Positions 1 through 7,107 of a DNA stretch of 10,648 nucleotides are shown piece after piece; position 1 is the first letter of the stretch, and every line of letters starts with the position of its first letter. The notes under the pieces were generated by a model that had not been told where the DNA came from, did not search any database, and saw only the letters and a list, made by a program, of their open reading frames with translations. This stretch comes from Candidatus Minthenecus merdequi (lineage in GTDB: Bacteria > Bacteroidota > Bacteroidia > Bacteroidales > Paludibacteraceae): contig JAGHVI010000054.1 in the NCBI GenBank assembly GCA_018064385.1, forward strand, positions 1 to 10,648. Direction: 5' to 3'. A program made the translations under genes and the position numbers.

Positions 1-31
1 AATATTTAGCGGACAACAGTAATTTTAATCA

Positions 32-604
32 TCAGTTTTTTGGATAGATATTTACAAACATACGTTTGCTGCTGCGCTCTATTCTGAAATCATAAAGACC
101 AGTTCCATTCCAAATAGTGCTGGATTCGTAAATAAACACCTCATTAATTTTTTGTATCAACTCGGTGAAGTCACTTATACGACCATTGTTGCCTGAAAAA
201 TGGTTGAATATGTATGTGTCACCATTTGGTGCCTTATAATTAGCACCGATATGAGTTATAAGATTTGCAAAATTTACTGCGTCAAGTAATGTTGATGTTG
301 AATTGTCAATTGTTGTAACACCGAAAGCGATGGCTGTTACCTGATTGCCTTCTGCAGTCAAAGTGAAATCGTAAACATCTTGGGTTTTAGAATCTGTTTT
401 CTTGAATGTTAATCCATCTTCGCCGGCAATGTAGCCTGCATTGCTGAGTATTTTTCCTGCTTCTTCTTTGCTTTTCAGATGAATTGACATCATACGGTCA
501 AATTCTTTAGACCAGTTGTAAGAATCGTCGTCGTTGTCTTTTTTGCATCCTGAGAAGACGAAAAGACCTGCCATAAGGGCAATGATAAGAGATTTTGTTT
601 TCAT
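32..604 (-). CDS. Small putative surface lipoprotein, function unknown
   Basis: A 190-residue protein that I do not recognise as a named family. Residues 1-19 form a lipoprotein signal peptide: MKTK, then a hydrophobic core, then the lipobox FSGC with Cys20 as the lipidated residue. The residues after the cysteine are KKDNDDD. In Bacteroidota a short acidic stretch here is known to act as a lipoprotein export signal to the cell surface, so surface display is a reasonable inference. The mature part is soluble, with no further membrane segments. It has mixed alpha/beta character, for example a regular strand-like run around residues 79-95, and ends in IYPKN. The ATG at 604 is fixed by the signal peptide directly behind it. 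The gene stands apart from ftcD, behind that gene's terminator hairpin, so it probably has its own promoter, although I could not find a convincing one. Lipoprotein assignment is strong; function is unknown. Confidence 0.85.
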   Translation of the reverse strand: MKTKSLIIALMAGLFVFSGCKKDNDDDSYNWSKEFDRMMSIHLKSKEEAGKILSNAGYIAGEDGLTFKKTDSKTQDVYDFTLTAEGNQVTAIAFGVTTIDNSTSTLLDAVNFANLITHIGANYKAPNGDTYIFNHFSGNNGRISDFTELIQKINEVFIYESSTIWNGTGLYDFRIERSSKRMFVNIYPKN

Positions 605-641
605 AATTAAAATGTTTTATTTGTTAAAAGATTTATTTGTC

Positions 642-677
642 AAGGTGAGTTCTATTTGAATAAATAGAACTCACCTT
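642..677 (-). terminator. Probable terminator of ftcD (perfect 16-bp stem)
   Basis: Bases 642-657 and 662-677 are exact inverted copies (16 bp each) around a 4-base loop, beginning 6 bases after the ftcD stop codon on the minus strand. A strong stem directly after a stop codon fits an intrinsic terminator. The bases that follow on the minus strand are A/T-rich but hold only a short T run further on (CTTTT at about 624-628), so the U-tract is weak. The stem is palindromic and could act in either direction, but no plus-strand gene needs it. It separates the five-gene unit from the downstream lipoprotein gene. Confidence 0.75.
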
Positions 678-683
678 AAACTA

Positions 684-2381
684 TCAGTTAATTTTGCTAT
701 TGACGATTTCCAGAATTTCGGACTCTTGACGGCATGCGTCAGCAATGAGTTGGTTTGCTTCGTTAACCAATGCATCAGCAACAGTGCGATCCTTCAGTCC
801 TGCTGCGTTGATTTTGACATTCAGTCCTGCTCCCAATACTGCTGCTCGTGCGGCAAGAGCACCGACTCCGGCGTCTGATACCGAGTTAGGATTACCCTCC
901 TTAGCCATTGCACGGATGATGTCGAATGTTGCATACGATGCCTTCATAGTTTGCAGAGGCACCTGAGTTGCATAAAGCGTAGCGTCCTGCATTGCCTGTG
1001 CGCGAGCAGCTTTCTCCTCAGCAGTTCCCTTTGGCATTGCAAATACAGCCATAATTTTGTTGAATGCATTAGTATCTTCGTCAACCAGATGAATGAGTTG
1101 GGACATCATAGCCTGACCTTTGTCTGCCCACTCTGAGAAGAACTCCCAGCGAGCATCCCAGCCTGGTTTATGGCTTGATAGGTTGGCAACCATTGTACCA
1201 AGAGCAGCGGCAAGCGAACCCATATAAGCGGAGATTGAACCACCACCGGGAGCTGGCGATTCGGAAGCTGTCTCCTCGGCAAAACCTGTGCAGGTCATAT
1301 CAACCAATTTCTTGGCAGAATGGTCTTCAATCATGTACTCAATAATTTTTTCCTCTGGAACAAATGGTTTCAGTTCGTCCAATCCCATTGACTTGACTGC
1401 AATTTTGATAAGTTCAGACTCCTGAATGCCAACTGAACGTTGCTGTTTGCGAAGGAAATATTTTGCAGCATCGATGATGACCGATTTAGGCACAAGACCA
1501 ACAATCTCGACACCAGTCACACGTACACCGCGGAGCGCAGCGCAACGACAAACTTCCTCGAAAGCGACGTGGAGTGGTGTGGTGCGAATGTCAGTAATGT
1601 TCATTGAAACCTGTGCAATGCCGTATTCGTCTATGAACCAGCCGATAGCCTTAGTACCCTTCAGAGTACCGGGAATCATTACAGGATTTCCGTCGGCATC
1701 CTTCACAACCTTTGAAGTGACATTCTTAGGGTCCTCACGCTGTGGACGACCTTTCTCGCGGACATCAAATGCGATGGCGTTTGCACGGCGGGTAGATGTT
1801 GAGTTCAGGTTATAGTTAACAGCGATAAGAAAATCGCGAGCACCGATTGCCGTTGCACCTGATTTGGCAGTCTCTTCGTTCCAAACACAAGGTCCGAAAT
1901 CGGGGTTTTCCTCTTTTACACCGAAACGTTTGCTGAGAGCTTCGTATTCGCCTTTGCGACAGATGGCAAGATTGCGACGCTCGGGTGTGAAAGCAGCCGA
2001 TTCGTAAGCATAAACAGGAACACCAAGTTCATCGCCCACGCGCTTGCCCAGTTTGCGAGCCAACTCGGCACACTCCTCAAGAGTGATGTTGGCAACTGGT
2101 ACAAGCGGACAAACGTCCGTAGCACCCATACGAGGGTGTGCACCATGGTGTTGACGCATATCAATGAGTTCCTTAGCCTTGGCTATGGCGAGATAAGCAG
2201 CCTCGCAGACAACGTCAGGTTCACCAACGAAAGTAACGACAGTGCGGTTTGTAGCTTCGCCTGGGTCAACGTCGAGCAGTTTGACACCCTCGACAGCCTC
2301 GATGACATCAGTAATCTGTTTGATTACAGTCATATCGCGTCCCTCTGAGAAATTAGGGACGCATTCAATCAATTGTTTCAT
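684..2381 (-). CDS. ftcD: Bifunctional glutamate formimidoyltransferase / formimino-THF cyclodeaminase
   Basis: A 565-residue FtcD with both domains fused, slightly longer than the roughly 540-residue mammalian enzyme. It moves the formimino group of N-formimino-glutamate (from histidine breakdown) to tetrahydrofolate, then releases ammonia to give 5,10-methenyl-THF. The N-terminal transferase half starts at once with ECVPNFSEGRD (6-16). GAHPRMGATDVCPLVPV (80-96) contains His82, matching the known catalytic histidine. The transferase C-terminal subdomain spans about 180-330. The cyclodeaminase half (about 355-565) shows SPAPGGGSISAYMGSLAAAL (375-394), DEDTNAF (434-440) and NPNSVSDAGVGALAARA (497-513). 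The protein is cytoplasmic with no signal peptide. Its ATG overlaps the stop of the upstream glycosyltransferase as ATGA, which suggests translational coupling. No hutH, hutU or hutI lies in the window, so ftcD is detached from a histidine-utilisation operon here. Both halves look intact. Confidence 0.97.
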   Translation of the reverse strand: MKQLIECVPNFSEGRDMTVIKQITDVIEAVEGVKLLDVDPGEATNRTVVTFVGEPDVVCEAAYLAIAKAKELIDMRQHHGAHPRMGATDVCPLVPVANITLEECAELARKLGKRVGDELGVPVYAYESAAFTPERRNLAICRKGEYEALSKRFGVKEENPDFGPCVWNEETAKSGATAIGARDFLIAVNYNLNSTSTRRANAIAFDVREKGRPQREDPKNVTSKVVKDADGNPVMIPGTLKGTKAIGWFIDEYGIAQVSMNITDIRTTPLHVAFEEVCRCAALRGVRVTGVEIVGLVPKSVIIDAAKYFLRKQQRSVGIQESELIKIAVKSMGLDELKPFVPEEKIIEYMIEDHSAKKLVDMTCTGFAEETASESPAPGGGSISAYMGSLAAALGTMVANLSSHKPGWDARWEFFSEWADKGQAMMSQLIHLVDEDTNAFNKIMAVFAMPKGTAEEKAARAQAMQDATLYATQVPLQTMKASYATFDIIRAMAKEGNPNSVSDAGVGALAARAAVLGAGLNVKINAAGLKDRTVADALVNEANQLIADACRQESEILEIVNSKIN

Positions 2382-3691
2382 AAATTATTTATATTTTTAT
2401 GTTTTCTTGCTGCTAATTCTATTGTACGCAATTTATCTTTATAAGCATTATTTGCATTGACTCGCTCGACGGACAGTGCGGCATCAGAGTTGCCTTCCCA
2501 ACGACGGCATAGGTATAGTGACTTATAAATACGTCCAATGCGGTATTCGCGCGAAATTCTTAATCCCATAGCATAATCCTCTCCATACGAAGTGTTAGGA
2601 AAATGTATGCTGCGTAGCAAAGGAGTGAAAAAAGCGCGAGGTGCGCCAAGTCCGTTAATGCGCAGAGCATTGTTTCTTCCGTTCTCGTCTGTCCATTCAC
2701 GGTGGTCAATAAGTCCAGGAGGAATAGGGTTCATATTGCCGTCTGTAATGGTATATGACCCCACCAGCATACCGCAATTCTGTTCATAGAAAGCATCAAC
2801 AATGGTTTGAAGAACATGTTCGTCTTCATAAAGGTCATCGCTGTCCAATTGGACAGCAAAACGTCCACAGCGAGTGTCGTCAATGGCACGGTTCCAGCAT
2901 CCACCGATTCCGAGTGTATGGCTCTCGGGTATTATATGAATCAGCCTTGAATCCTCTTTTGCCAGATTCTCAAGGATTGCCGAGGTATTATCGGTTGAAT
3001 GGTTGTCCACAACCAGAATGTTGAAAGCGAACTGAGTCTGCTGACGGAACACAGAACGAACTGCATCCTCGATGGTGCGTTCACGGTTGCGTACCGGTAT
3101 TACAACTGAAGCTTCACATTCGAAACTGCCTTCTTTCAAGTCAATTGAACGGAAAGAGGGTTGCAGAAAGGCATTGATACGTTTTGCATAGAGTGTAAAA
3201 GCGTGTTCCATCTCAATCTGAACTTCACGGTTGCGAGGATTGACATAGTCAAAATTCTTTGCCCCGGACAAGCGTGTGTCGTTTTCAGACACCATATATA
3301 ATGGTTCGTTCAGTCGCGTGATATCGTAATTTATAGACAGATGCAATCTCAGAAAATAGAGTGCCGCATATTTCAGTTCAGGGAGTGAAATTTCTTTGAG
3401 TGCTGAACTTCGCAGCAACATAGCTGAACCGAAATTGAAATCGTCTCGCACCGAACCTTTCTGATAATCTGCCGTAGGGGTTAGAACACCATCTTTCCAG
3501 CAATCCGAATAGAGCATAGCCGTTTGTGGCAGAGCTTCCATAGTTTGTACCATACGCTCCAGACCATTATCAACCCACTCTATATCGTTGGTAGTCAGCA
3601 GAACGAATTCTGTATTGGTATTACCTATAATGTCGTTCATCACATTCGATGAACCGAAATTCAAGCAATTGTATTTTGTAATTTTATTCAT
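2378..3691 (-). CDS. Two-part family 2 glycosyltransferase
   Basis: A 437-residue cytoplasmic protein. The C-terminal half (about 194-410) is a clear GT2 (GT-A fold) domain: ASVVIPVRNRERTIEDAVRS (194-213), the nucleotide-binding strand VVDNHSTDNT (227-236), the metal-binding QLDSDDLY (281-288), a YGEDYAMG acidic motif (369-376) that could hold the catalytic base, and CRRWEGNSDAALS (395-407). The N-terminal part (1-185) looks like the second half of another GT-A domain: NTEFVLLTTND (26-36) sits where a DXD strand would be, followed by YSDCW and DYQKGSVRDDFNFGSAML (75-92). The usual VSVIIPTYN opening is absent. The ATG at 3691 is forced: the frame upstream meets a stop at 3725-3727 with no other start codon between. 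I recall Bacteroidales homologues of the same layout, so this is probably a family trait and not decay. The gene lies 8 bases after the amidase and overlaps ftcD by 4 bases. Donor and acceptor sugars cannot be told from sequence. Confidence 0.88.
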   Translation of the reverse strand: MNKITKYNCLNFGSSNVMNDIIGNTNTEFVLLTTNDIEWVDNGLERMVQTMEALPQTAMLYSDCWKDGVLTPTADYQKGSVRDDFNFGSAMLLRSSALKEISLPELKYAALYFLRLHLSINYDITRLNEPLYMVSENDTRLSGAKNFDYVNPRNREVQIEMEHAFTLYAKRINAFLQPSFRSIDLKEGSFECEASVVIPVRNRERTIEDAVRSVFRQQTQFAFNILVVDNHSTDNTSAILENLAKEDSRLIHIIPESHTLGIGGCWNRAIDDTRCGRFAVQLDSDDLYEDEHVLQTIVDAFYEQNCGMLVGSYTITDGNMNPIPPGLIDHREWTDENGRNNALRINGLGAPRAFFTPLLRSIHFPNTSYGEDYAMGLRISREYRIGRIYKSLYLCRRWEGNSDAALSVERVNANNAYKDKLRTIELAARKHKNINNL

Positions 3692-3699
3692 ATCATTTT

Positions 3700-6102
3700 C
3701 TAATATCCAAAAATCTGCATAATATCACACATATCATATAGGCATTCCAACGGAAAACCTATTGCAGTAACCTTTGCCTTGTCATGGTTGCACGACACTG
3801 CAGCGGGAAGTCCGTTTTGCGTATAACGCAGAACCACAGAAGTTTTCTCTCCCAATGGTTCGAAAGCGTCGGCTGATTCGACCATATACTTTTCTATCTC
3901 AGGGGTAGTGCAGAAACGGAACGACAAACGTCTATCCGCCGAACTGACCAACCCATTTTGCGAAGCATCTGTGGCTCGCCATTCTGCGCCAATCAGTTTT
4001 GAATACCTCAACCGCTGCATGTCAGTATAAAGTGAGTCAAGGAAAGGGTCGGTGGCAACGTATGCGCCGGAGATAATAATGTCTGAACCATAATCAACTG
4101 CATTCTCCATAGCAGAGAGCAAACGTTCGTCGAATACGGCAAACGAGCATTCATCCTTGAAATTGCGGGTGACACACTGTTTGCCGAAAAGCATATCAAT
4201 CAACGAATAACGCCAAATTGCTGTATCTTTCAAGAAAGCTTCGCGCGACGCTGAACAGACAACATACCCTTTGTCCATTAACATTTCGGCATGCGCAGAT
4301 ATGTTGTCGTGTGTGTTACCCTGCGATATGTCAAACTGGTTGCTGTTGACGCTGTGTCCCCAACCTGCTGCGTCATCGCTTATCCATTTGTGCTTGGTGT
4401 CAAAATCAACCTGTGGACCAATATAGTCGTAGTCCCAGTACTCATCAACGCCGTTGTCTGCACTCGAATTGAACCCTACGAAACTCGGAACTGATACACC
4501 TCTTGGAGCAGAGAGACGGTCGAAACAATTGACAACCAAAGCTTTCCCTTTTTGGTCTATTGGTATGCCGATTGTCATAATCTCGCTGTCCATGCTTCGA
4601 CCACCAGCGTTTGTTGCCACAACCTTGAACGAAGTCAGTTCGCAACTATTTATTCTGATTGTGCAGGTGGTATCCCGAACGTATGTTCCATTATCCCAGC
4701 CACCATTCGAAATGCGTTTATAGACAACATATCCTTCGGGAGTTGCTGACGGTTCGAGAGTGTCGGTTACCGGATGCCACGAAAGATGTACAATTGTGTC
4801 GTCGTCTATATAAGCGTTCATACAATCTACGGGCAACGGTTGCACGACAGCGTCAGGTCCAATCAGATAGCGCAAAATGCCTTTATAAATTGCACGGCAT
4901 ACAGTGAACTTAAACCTTGGGTCCAGACCATAACGCATATCGTTATAATTCTGGTGCGAGAGCAGTTCAAGAATCATCGAAGGTACGCAATTATATGTCA
5001 CTTCGTAATATCTGCGTTCCGAAACTTTACGATTCGTCCATTCCGGTTCAATTTGCCTGCGAATATCCGATACCAATTGGGTCTGCACAATTGTTGCAAG
5101 TCGTTTGCTGATATTGCGGTTTGTGCCATTCGGAAAATTGGTCTCGTATTTATCATTCTTCTTTTGTGTTGATGTTGACGAGAATATGGCAAGTGAGCCG
5201 ATGATATTATCCAACGAAATTCCAGCATCGGTGTGTATTGCAAGGGCGAGGTCAACAGGTATATTCAATCCTTTCTGCTTACGGTTTTGCGATGAACCTC
5301 CTGCCAACCAGTTCACCCAATGAGGGCGGCAGCGAAGGTCGTTCAGGTAATTATTGCCCTCCTGTGTGGGTGAATAGACCGTAAAAGGAGACCCGCTCCA
5401 TTTCAGCCACTCAGATGCACACTCCCAAATGCGGCGTTCACCGCTTGAACCTGTTCCTCCACCTAAGCGAACCACAGGTGCGATGACCACTCCGTCTTCG
5501 TGACTTTCATTGCCCAATACGACAGCGACCTTTGCGCCTTTACGGAAATAATGGCGGCCAAGGTAAATCCAGGTGCCATAGCCACGTGTCTGATTGACGT
5601 GATAATTGGTTATGCCACCATCGTGGTGAACCTCGAAAGAAGCGTCTGTTACAGCGTTTTTATGGTATGCATAATTGATAGAAACCCAATACCATCCTGA
5701 TGCAGGGATATCCGGCGACCACTTTACTTCGGTTTTGCGTGACGAAGTGGTTTTAAGTTCTATTCGCTGGTTTTCCATAATCACTTCGTTAATCTGAGGG
5801 TCACGTTCGCGAGGCATCAACACCTCAGCCCCAGCATTCTCCAGCATAGGTTCAAGATAGTTCAGCACATAGGACATTGTCAACTTATCCTCAACAGTGG
5901 TCATCACAGGTGCACGCTGCCATAGCCATCTGTCACGTTCATTGTTAAAATAAAGGCCATGACTTGACCAAAGAGCAATGACACGCCCGTCAAGCGCCAT
6001 ATCGGCATTCCATTTGCGGTCAACATTCAAGACTACATTATGGTCAGCATACAACAATCCGACCCAAAAGAAGAGGCCATATGTTAGCAGTATCTTGCGC
6101 AT
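3700..6102 (-). CDS. Exported Amidase_3-like protein with inserted golvesin-type domain and FnIII domain
   Basis: An 800-residue secreted protein. Residues 1-19 form a signal peptide ending LLYA-D. An N-acetylmuramoyl-L-alanine amidase (Amidase_3) core can be traced in two pieces: SSHGLY with His48, then TTVEDKL with Glu71 leading into a helix and AGAEVLMPRERD (90-101); and LALAIHTDAG with His290, then SMILELLSHQN with Glu379. These fit the three zinc ligands (His, Glu, His) and the catalytic Glu of that family. Between the pieces, about 112-215 is a beta-rich segment (WYWVSINYAYHKNA, GTWIYLGRHYFRKGAKVAVVLGN) like the golvesin C-terminal-type domain. Residues about 415-512 resemble a fibronectin type III domain (GYVVYKR, SFKVVATNAGGRS). 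Residues 516-800, opening KALVVNCFDRLSAPRG, I cannot assign. Such proteins are often labelled xanthan lyase in databases; the visible metal site argues for a peptidoglycan amidase or a relative. It sits 25 bases after the DUF3078 gene and 8 bases before the glycosyltransferase. No lipobox or sorting tail is visible, so periplasm is likely. Confidence 0.85.
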   Translation of the reverse strand: MRKILLTYGLFFWVGLLYADHNVVLNVDRKWNADMALDGRVIALWSSHGLYFNNERDRWLWQRAPVMTTVEDKLTMSYVLNYLEPMLENAGAEVLMPRERDPQINEVIMENQRIELKTTSSRKTEVKWSPDIPASGWYWVSINYAYHKNAVTDASFEVHHDGGITNYHVNQTRGYGTWIYLGRHYFRKGAKVAVVLGNESHEDGVVIAPVVRLGGGTGSSGERRIWECASEWLKWSGSPFTVYSPTQEGNNYLNDLRCRPHWVNWLAGGSSQNRKQKGLNIPVDLALAIHTDAGISLDNIIGSLAIFSSTSTQKKNDKYETNFPNGTNRNISKRLATIVQTQLVSDIRRQIEPEWTNRKVSERRYYEVTYNCVPSMILELLSHQNYNDMRYGLDPRFKFTVCRAIYKGILRYLIGPDAVVQPLPVDCMNAYIDDDTIVHLSWHPVTDTLEPSATPEGYVVYKRISNGGWDNGTYVRDTTCTIRINSCELTSFKVVATNAGGRSMDSEIMTIGIPIDQKGKALVVNCFDRLSAPRGVSVPSFVGFNSSADNGVDEYWDYDYIGPQVDFDTKHKWISDDAAGWGHSVNSNQFDISQGNTHDNISAHAEMLMDKGYVVCSASREAFLKDTAIWRYSLIDMLFGKQCVTRNFKDECSFAVFDERLLSAMENAVDYGSDIIISGAYVATDPFLDSLYTDMQRLRYSKLIGAEWRATDASQNGLVSSADRRLSFRFCTTPEIEKYMVESADAFEPLGEKTSVVLRYTQNGLPAAVSCNHDKAKVTAIGFPLECLYDMCDIMQIFGY

Positions 6103-6127
6103 CTACTGAACTCGTGCAATATGTTGT

Positions 6128-7102
6128 TTAGAAAGAATAGCCTAAACCCAAGCCAAACTGCACTTTGAACTGAGTGTGCTGATATGGGTAGGTATCGTCA
6201 TTCAGTTGCATCTTGACCGAGTCGTAATACTTCAGTTGAGTTCCTAAAGATACGTTGAACACTTTGAGGAATTGGTAAGATACAGTAACGTCCCAGTCAA
6301 CATCGAAATTTCCAAAATAGTCAGAGTATGGGGTAAACATATTCAGTGTTGAGATAATCTTCAGATTCTTTATACCATCATAGTAAATAGAGCCCTTGAG
6401 CGATAAACCGAAGTCAGGACGGCAAGTAGCGTTTTTGTGATCTTGCATATATTCTTGACCCAAATACATATCTTTCAGGATTGAGTCGTTTGCTAAACAA
6501 GTTGTGAAACGACCTGAGAGAGGAGACAAATAAACTGAGAATATTGAGTTTGGTTTCCAGTCAATACCGACAGAAATGTCTGTATATGAAGGCGACATAA
6601 ATTGCGATATGAGATTTTTAGGAGTTTTTGAGTAGTCAAAGCCATTAGCGTACTGTGTACGGAACTGACCCAAAGCGGTCAAGAACCAGTGCTTGCTGAA
6701 CTCCCAACCGAACTTGGTTGAGATTTCAAACTTGTCGTTAGTTTTCTGCCAAGGGAAAGTGTTGTTGTCAATCCAAGCCTCGCCAAATTCGGTGTTAATG
6801 TTGGATTCCCAAGCGATGTGGTTTTTGTAATAGAGGAAATTGAAATTGGCTGCTGCAATCATGTTGAATGAACTGTTACCACCGGCAGCCCAATTGAACA
6901 ACCCTGTTGCTCCGACATTGAGGGACATCAGTCCATTGATTTTCCATAACTTGACAGAATCGTCCAATTGCTGGATTTGTTCAATCGCCTTGTTACGGTT
7001 GTCATCGTTGTTAACGGTTATGTCTCTACCTGATTTTGAGTCTTGCGCTGACAGGTTGAGAACAGAGCAGAATGCCAAAATGAGTAATAAATTCCTTTTC
7101 AT
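6128..7102 (-). CDS. DUF3078 outer-membrane beta-barrel protein
   Basis: A 324-residue protein with a signal peptide (1-19, LNLSA-Q) followed by alternating hydrophobic strands rich in aromatic residues, ending GLGLGYSF. A C-terminal phenylalanine is typical of outer-membrane barrels. The family is recognised from its conserved stretches: GLFNWAAGGNSSFNMIAAAN (67-86), NDKFEISTKFGWEFSKHWF (122-140), FRTQYANGFDYS (147-158), FMSPSYTDISVGIDWKPN (168-185) and FSVYLSPLSGRFT (188-200). These match DUF3078, a Bacteroidota family of unknown function. A short polar region (21-50) precedes the barrel. The ATG at 7102 is 5 bases after the antiporter stop, so the two genes are almost certainly on one transcript; its leader (AATTAAATAAC) has no Shine-Dalgarno motif. 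No substrate or partner can be inferred beyond the gene order. Confidence 0.92.
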   Translation of the reverse strand: MKRNLLLILAFCSVLNLSAQDSKSGRDITVNNDDNRNKAIEQIQQLDDSVKLWKINGLMSLNVGATGLFNWAAGGNSSFNMIAAANFNFLYYKNHIAWESNINTEFGEAWIDNNTFPWQKTNDKFEISTKFGWEFSKHWFLTALGQFRTQYANGFDYSKTPKNLISQFMSPSYTDISVGIDWKPNSIFSVYLSPLSGRFTTCLANDSILKDMYLGQEYMQDHKNATCRPDFGLSLKGSIYYDGIKNLKIISTLNMFTPYSDYFGNFDVDWDVTVSYQFLKVFNVSLGTQLKYYDSVKMQLNDDTYPYQHTQFKVQFGLGLGYSF

Positions 7103-7107
7103 GTTAT

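Noticed and set aside
1..31. Possible gene fragment at the left edge
   Set aside because: Only 31 bases follow the lipoprotein stop codon; no start, stop or hairpin can be supported.
1426..1815. Plus-strand open frame of 129 codons inside ftcD
   Set aside because: It lies wholly opposite a well-conserved ftcD coding stretch and its translation shows no family signature, so it is a shadow frame.
2382..2560. Internal promoter for ftcD within the A/T-rich end of the glycosyltransferase gene
   Set aside because: I searched by eye for the Bacteroidota TAnnTTTG element on the minus strand and found none; the A/T-rich stretch alone is not enough.
2378..3691. Glycosyltransferase as a 5'-truncated pseudogene
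   Set aside because: The frame is closed upstream at 3725-3727, the gene starts 8 bases after the preceding stop, and the whole length is open with an intact catalytic domain.
4774..5172. Plus-strand open frame of 132 codons inside the amidase-like gene
   Set aside because: Opposite the zinc-site coding region, with low-complexity mixed translation and no recognisable domain or leader.
3700..6102. Annotation of the 800-residue protein as xanthan lyase
   Set aside because: No polysaccharide lyase motifs are visible, while the four expected Amidase_3 active-site residues are present in order.
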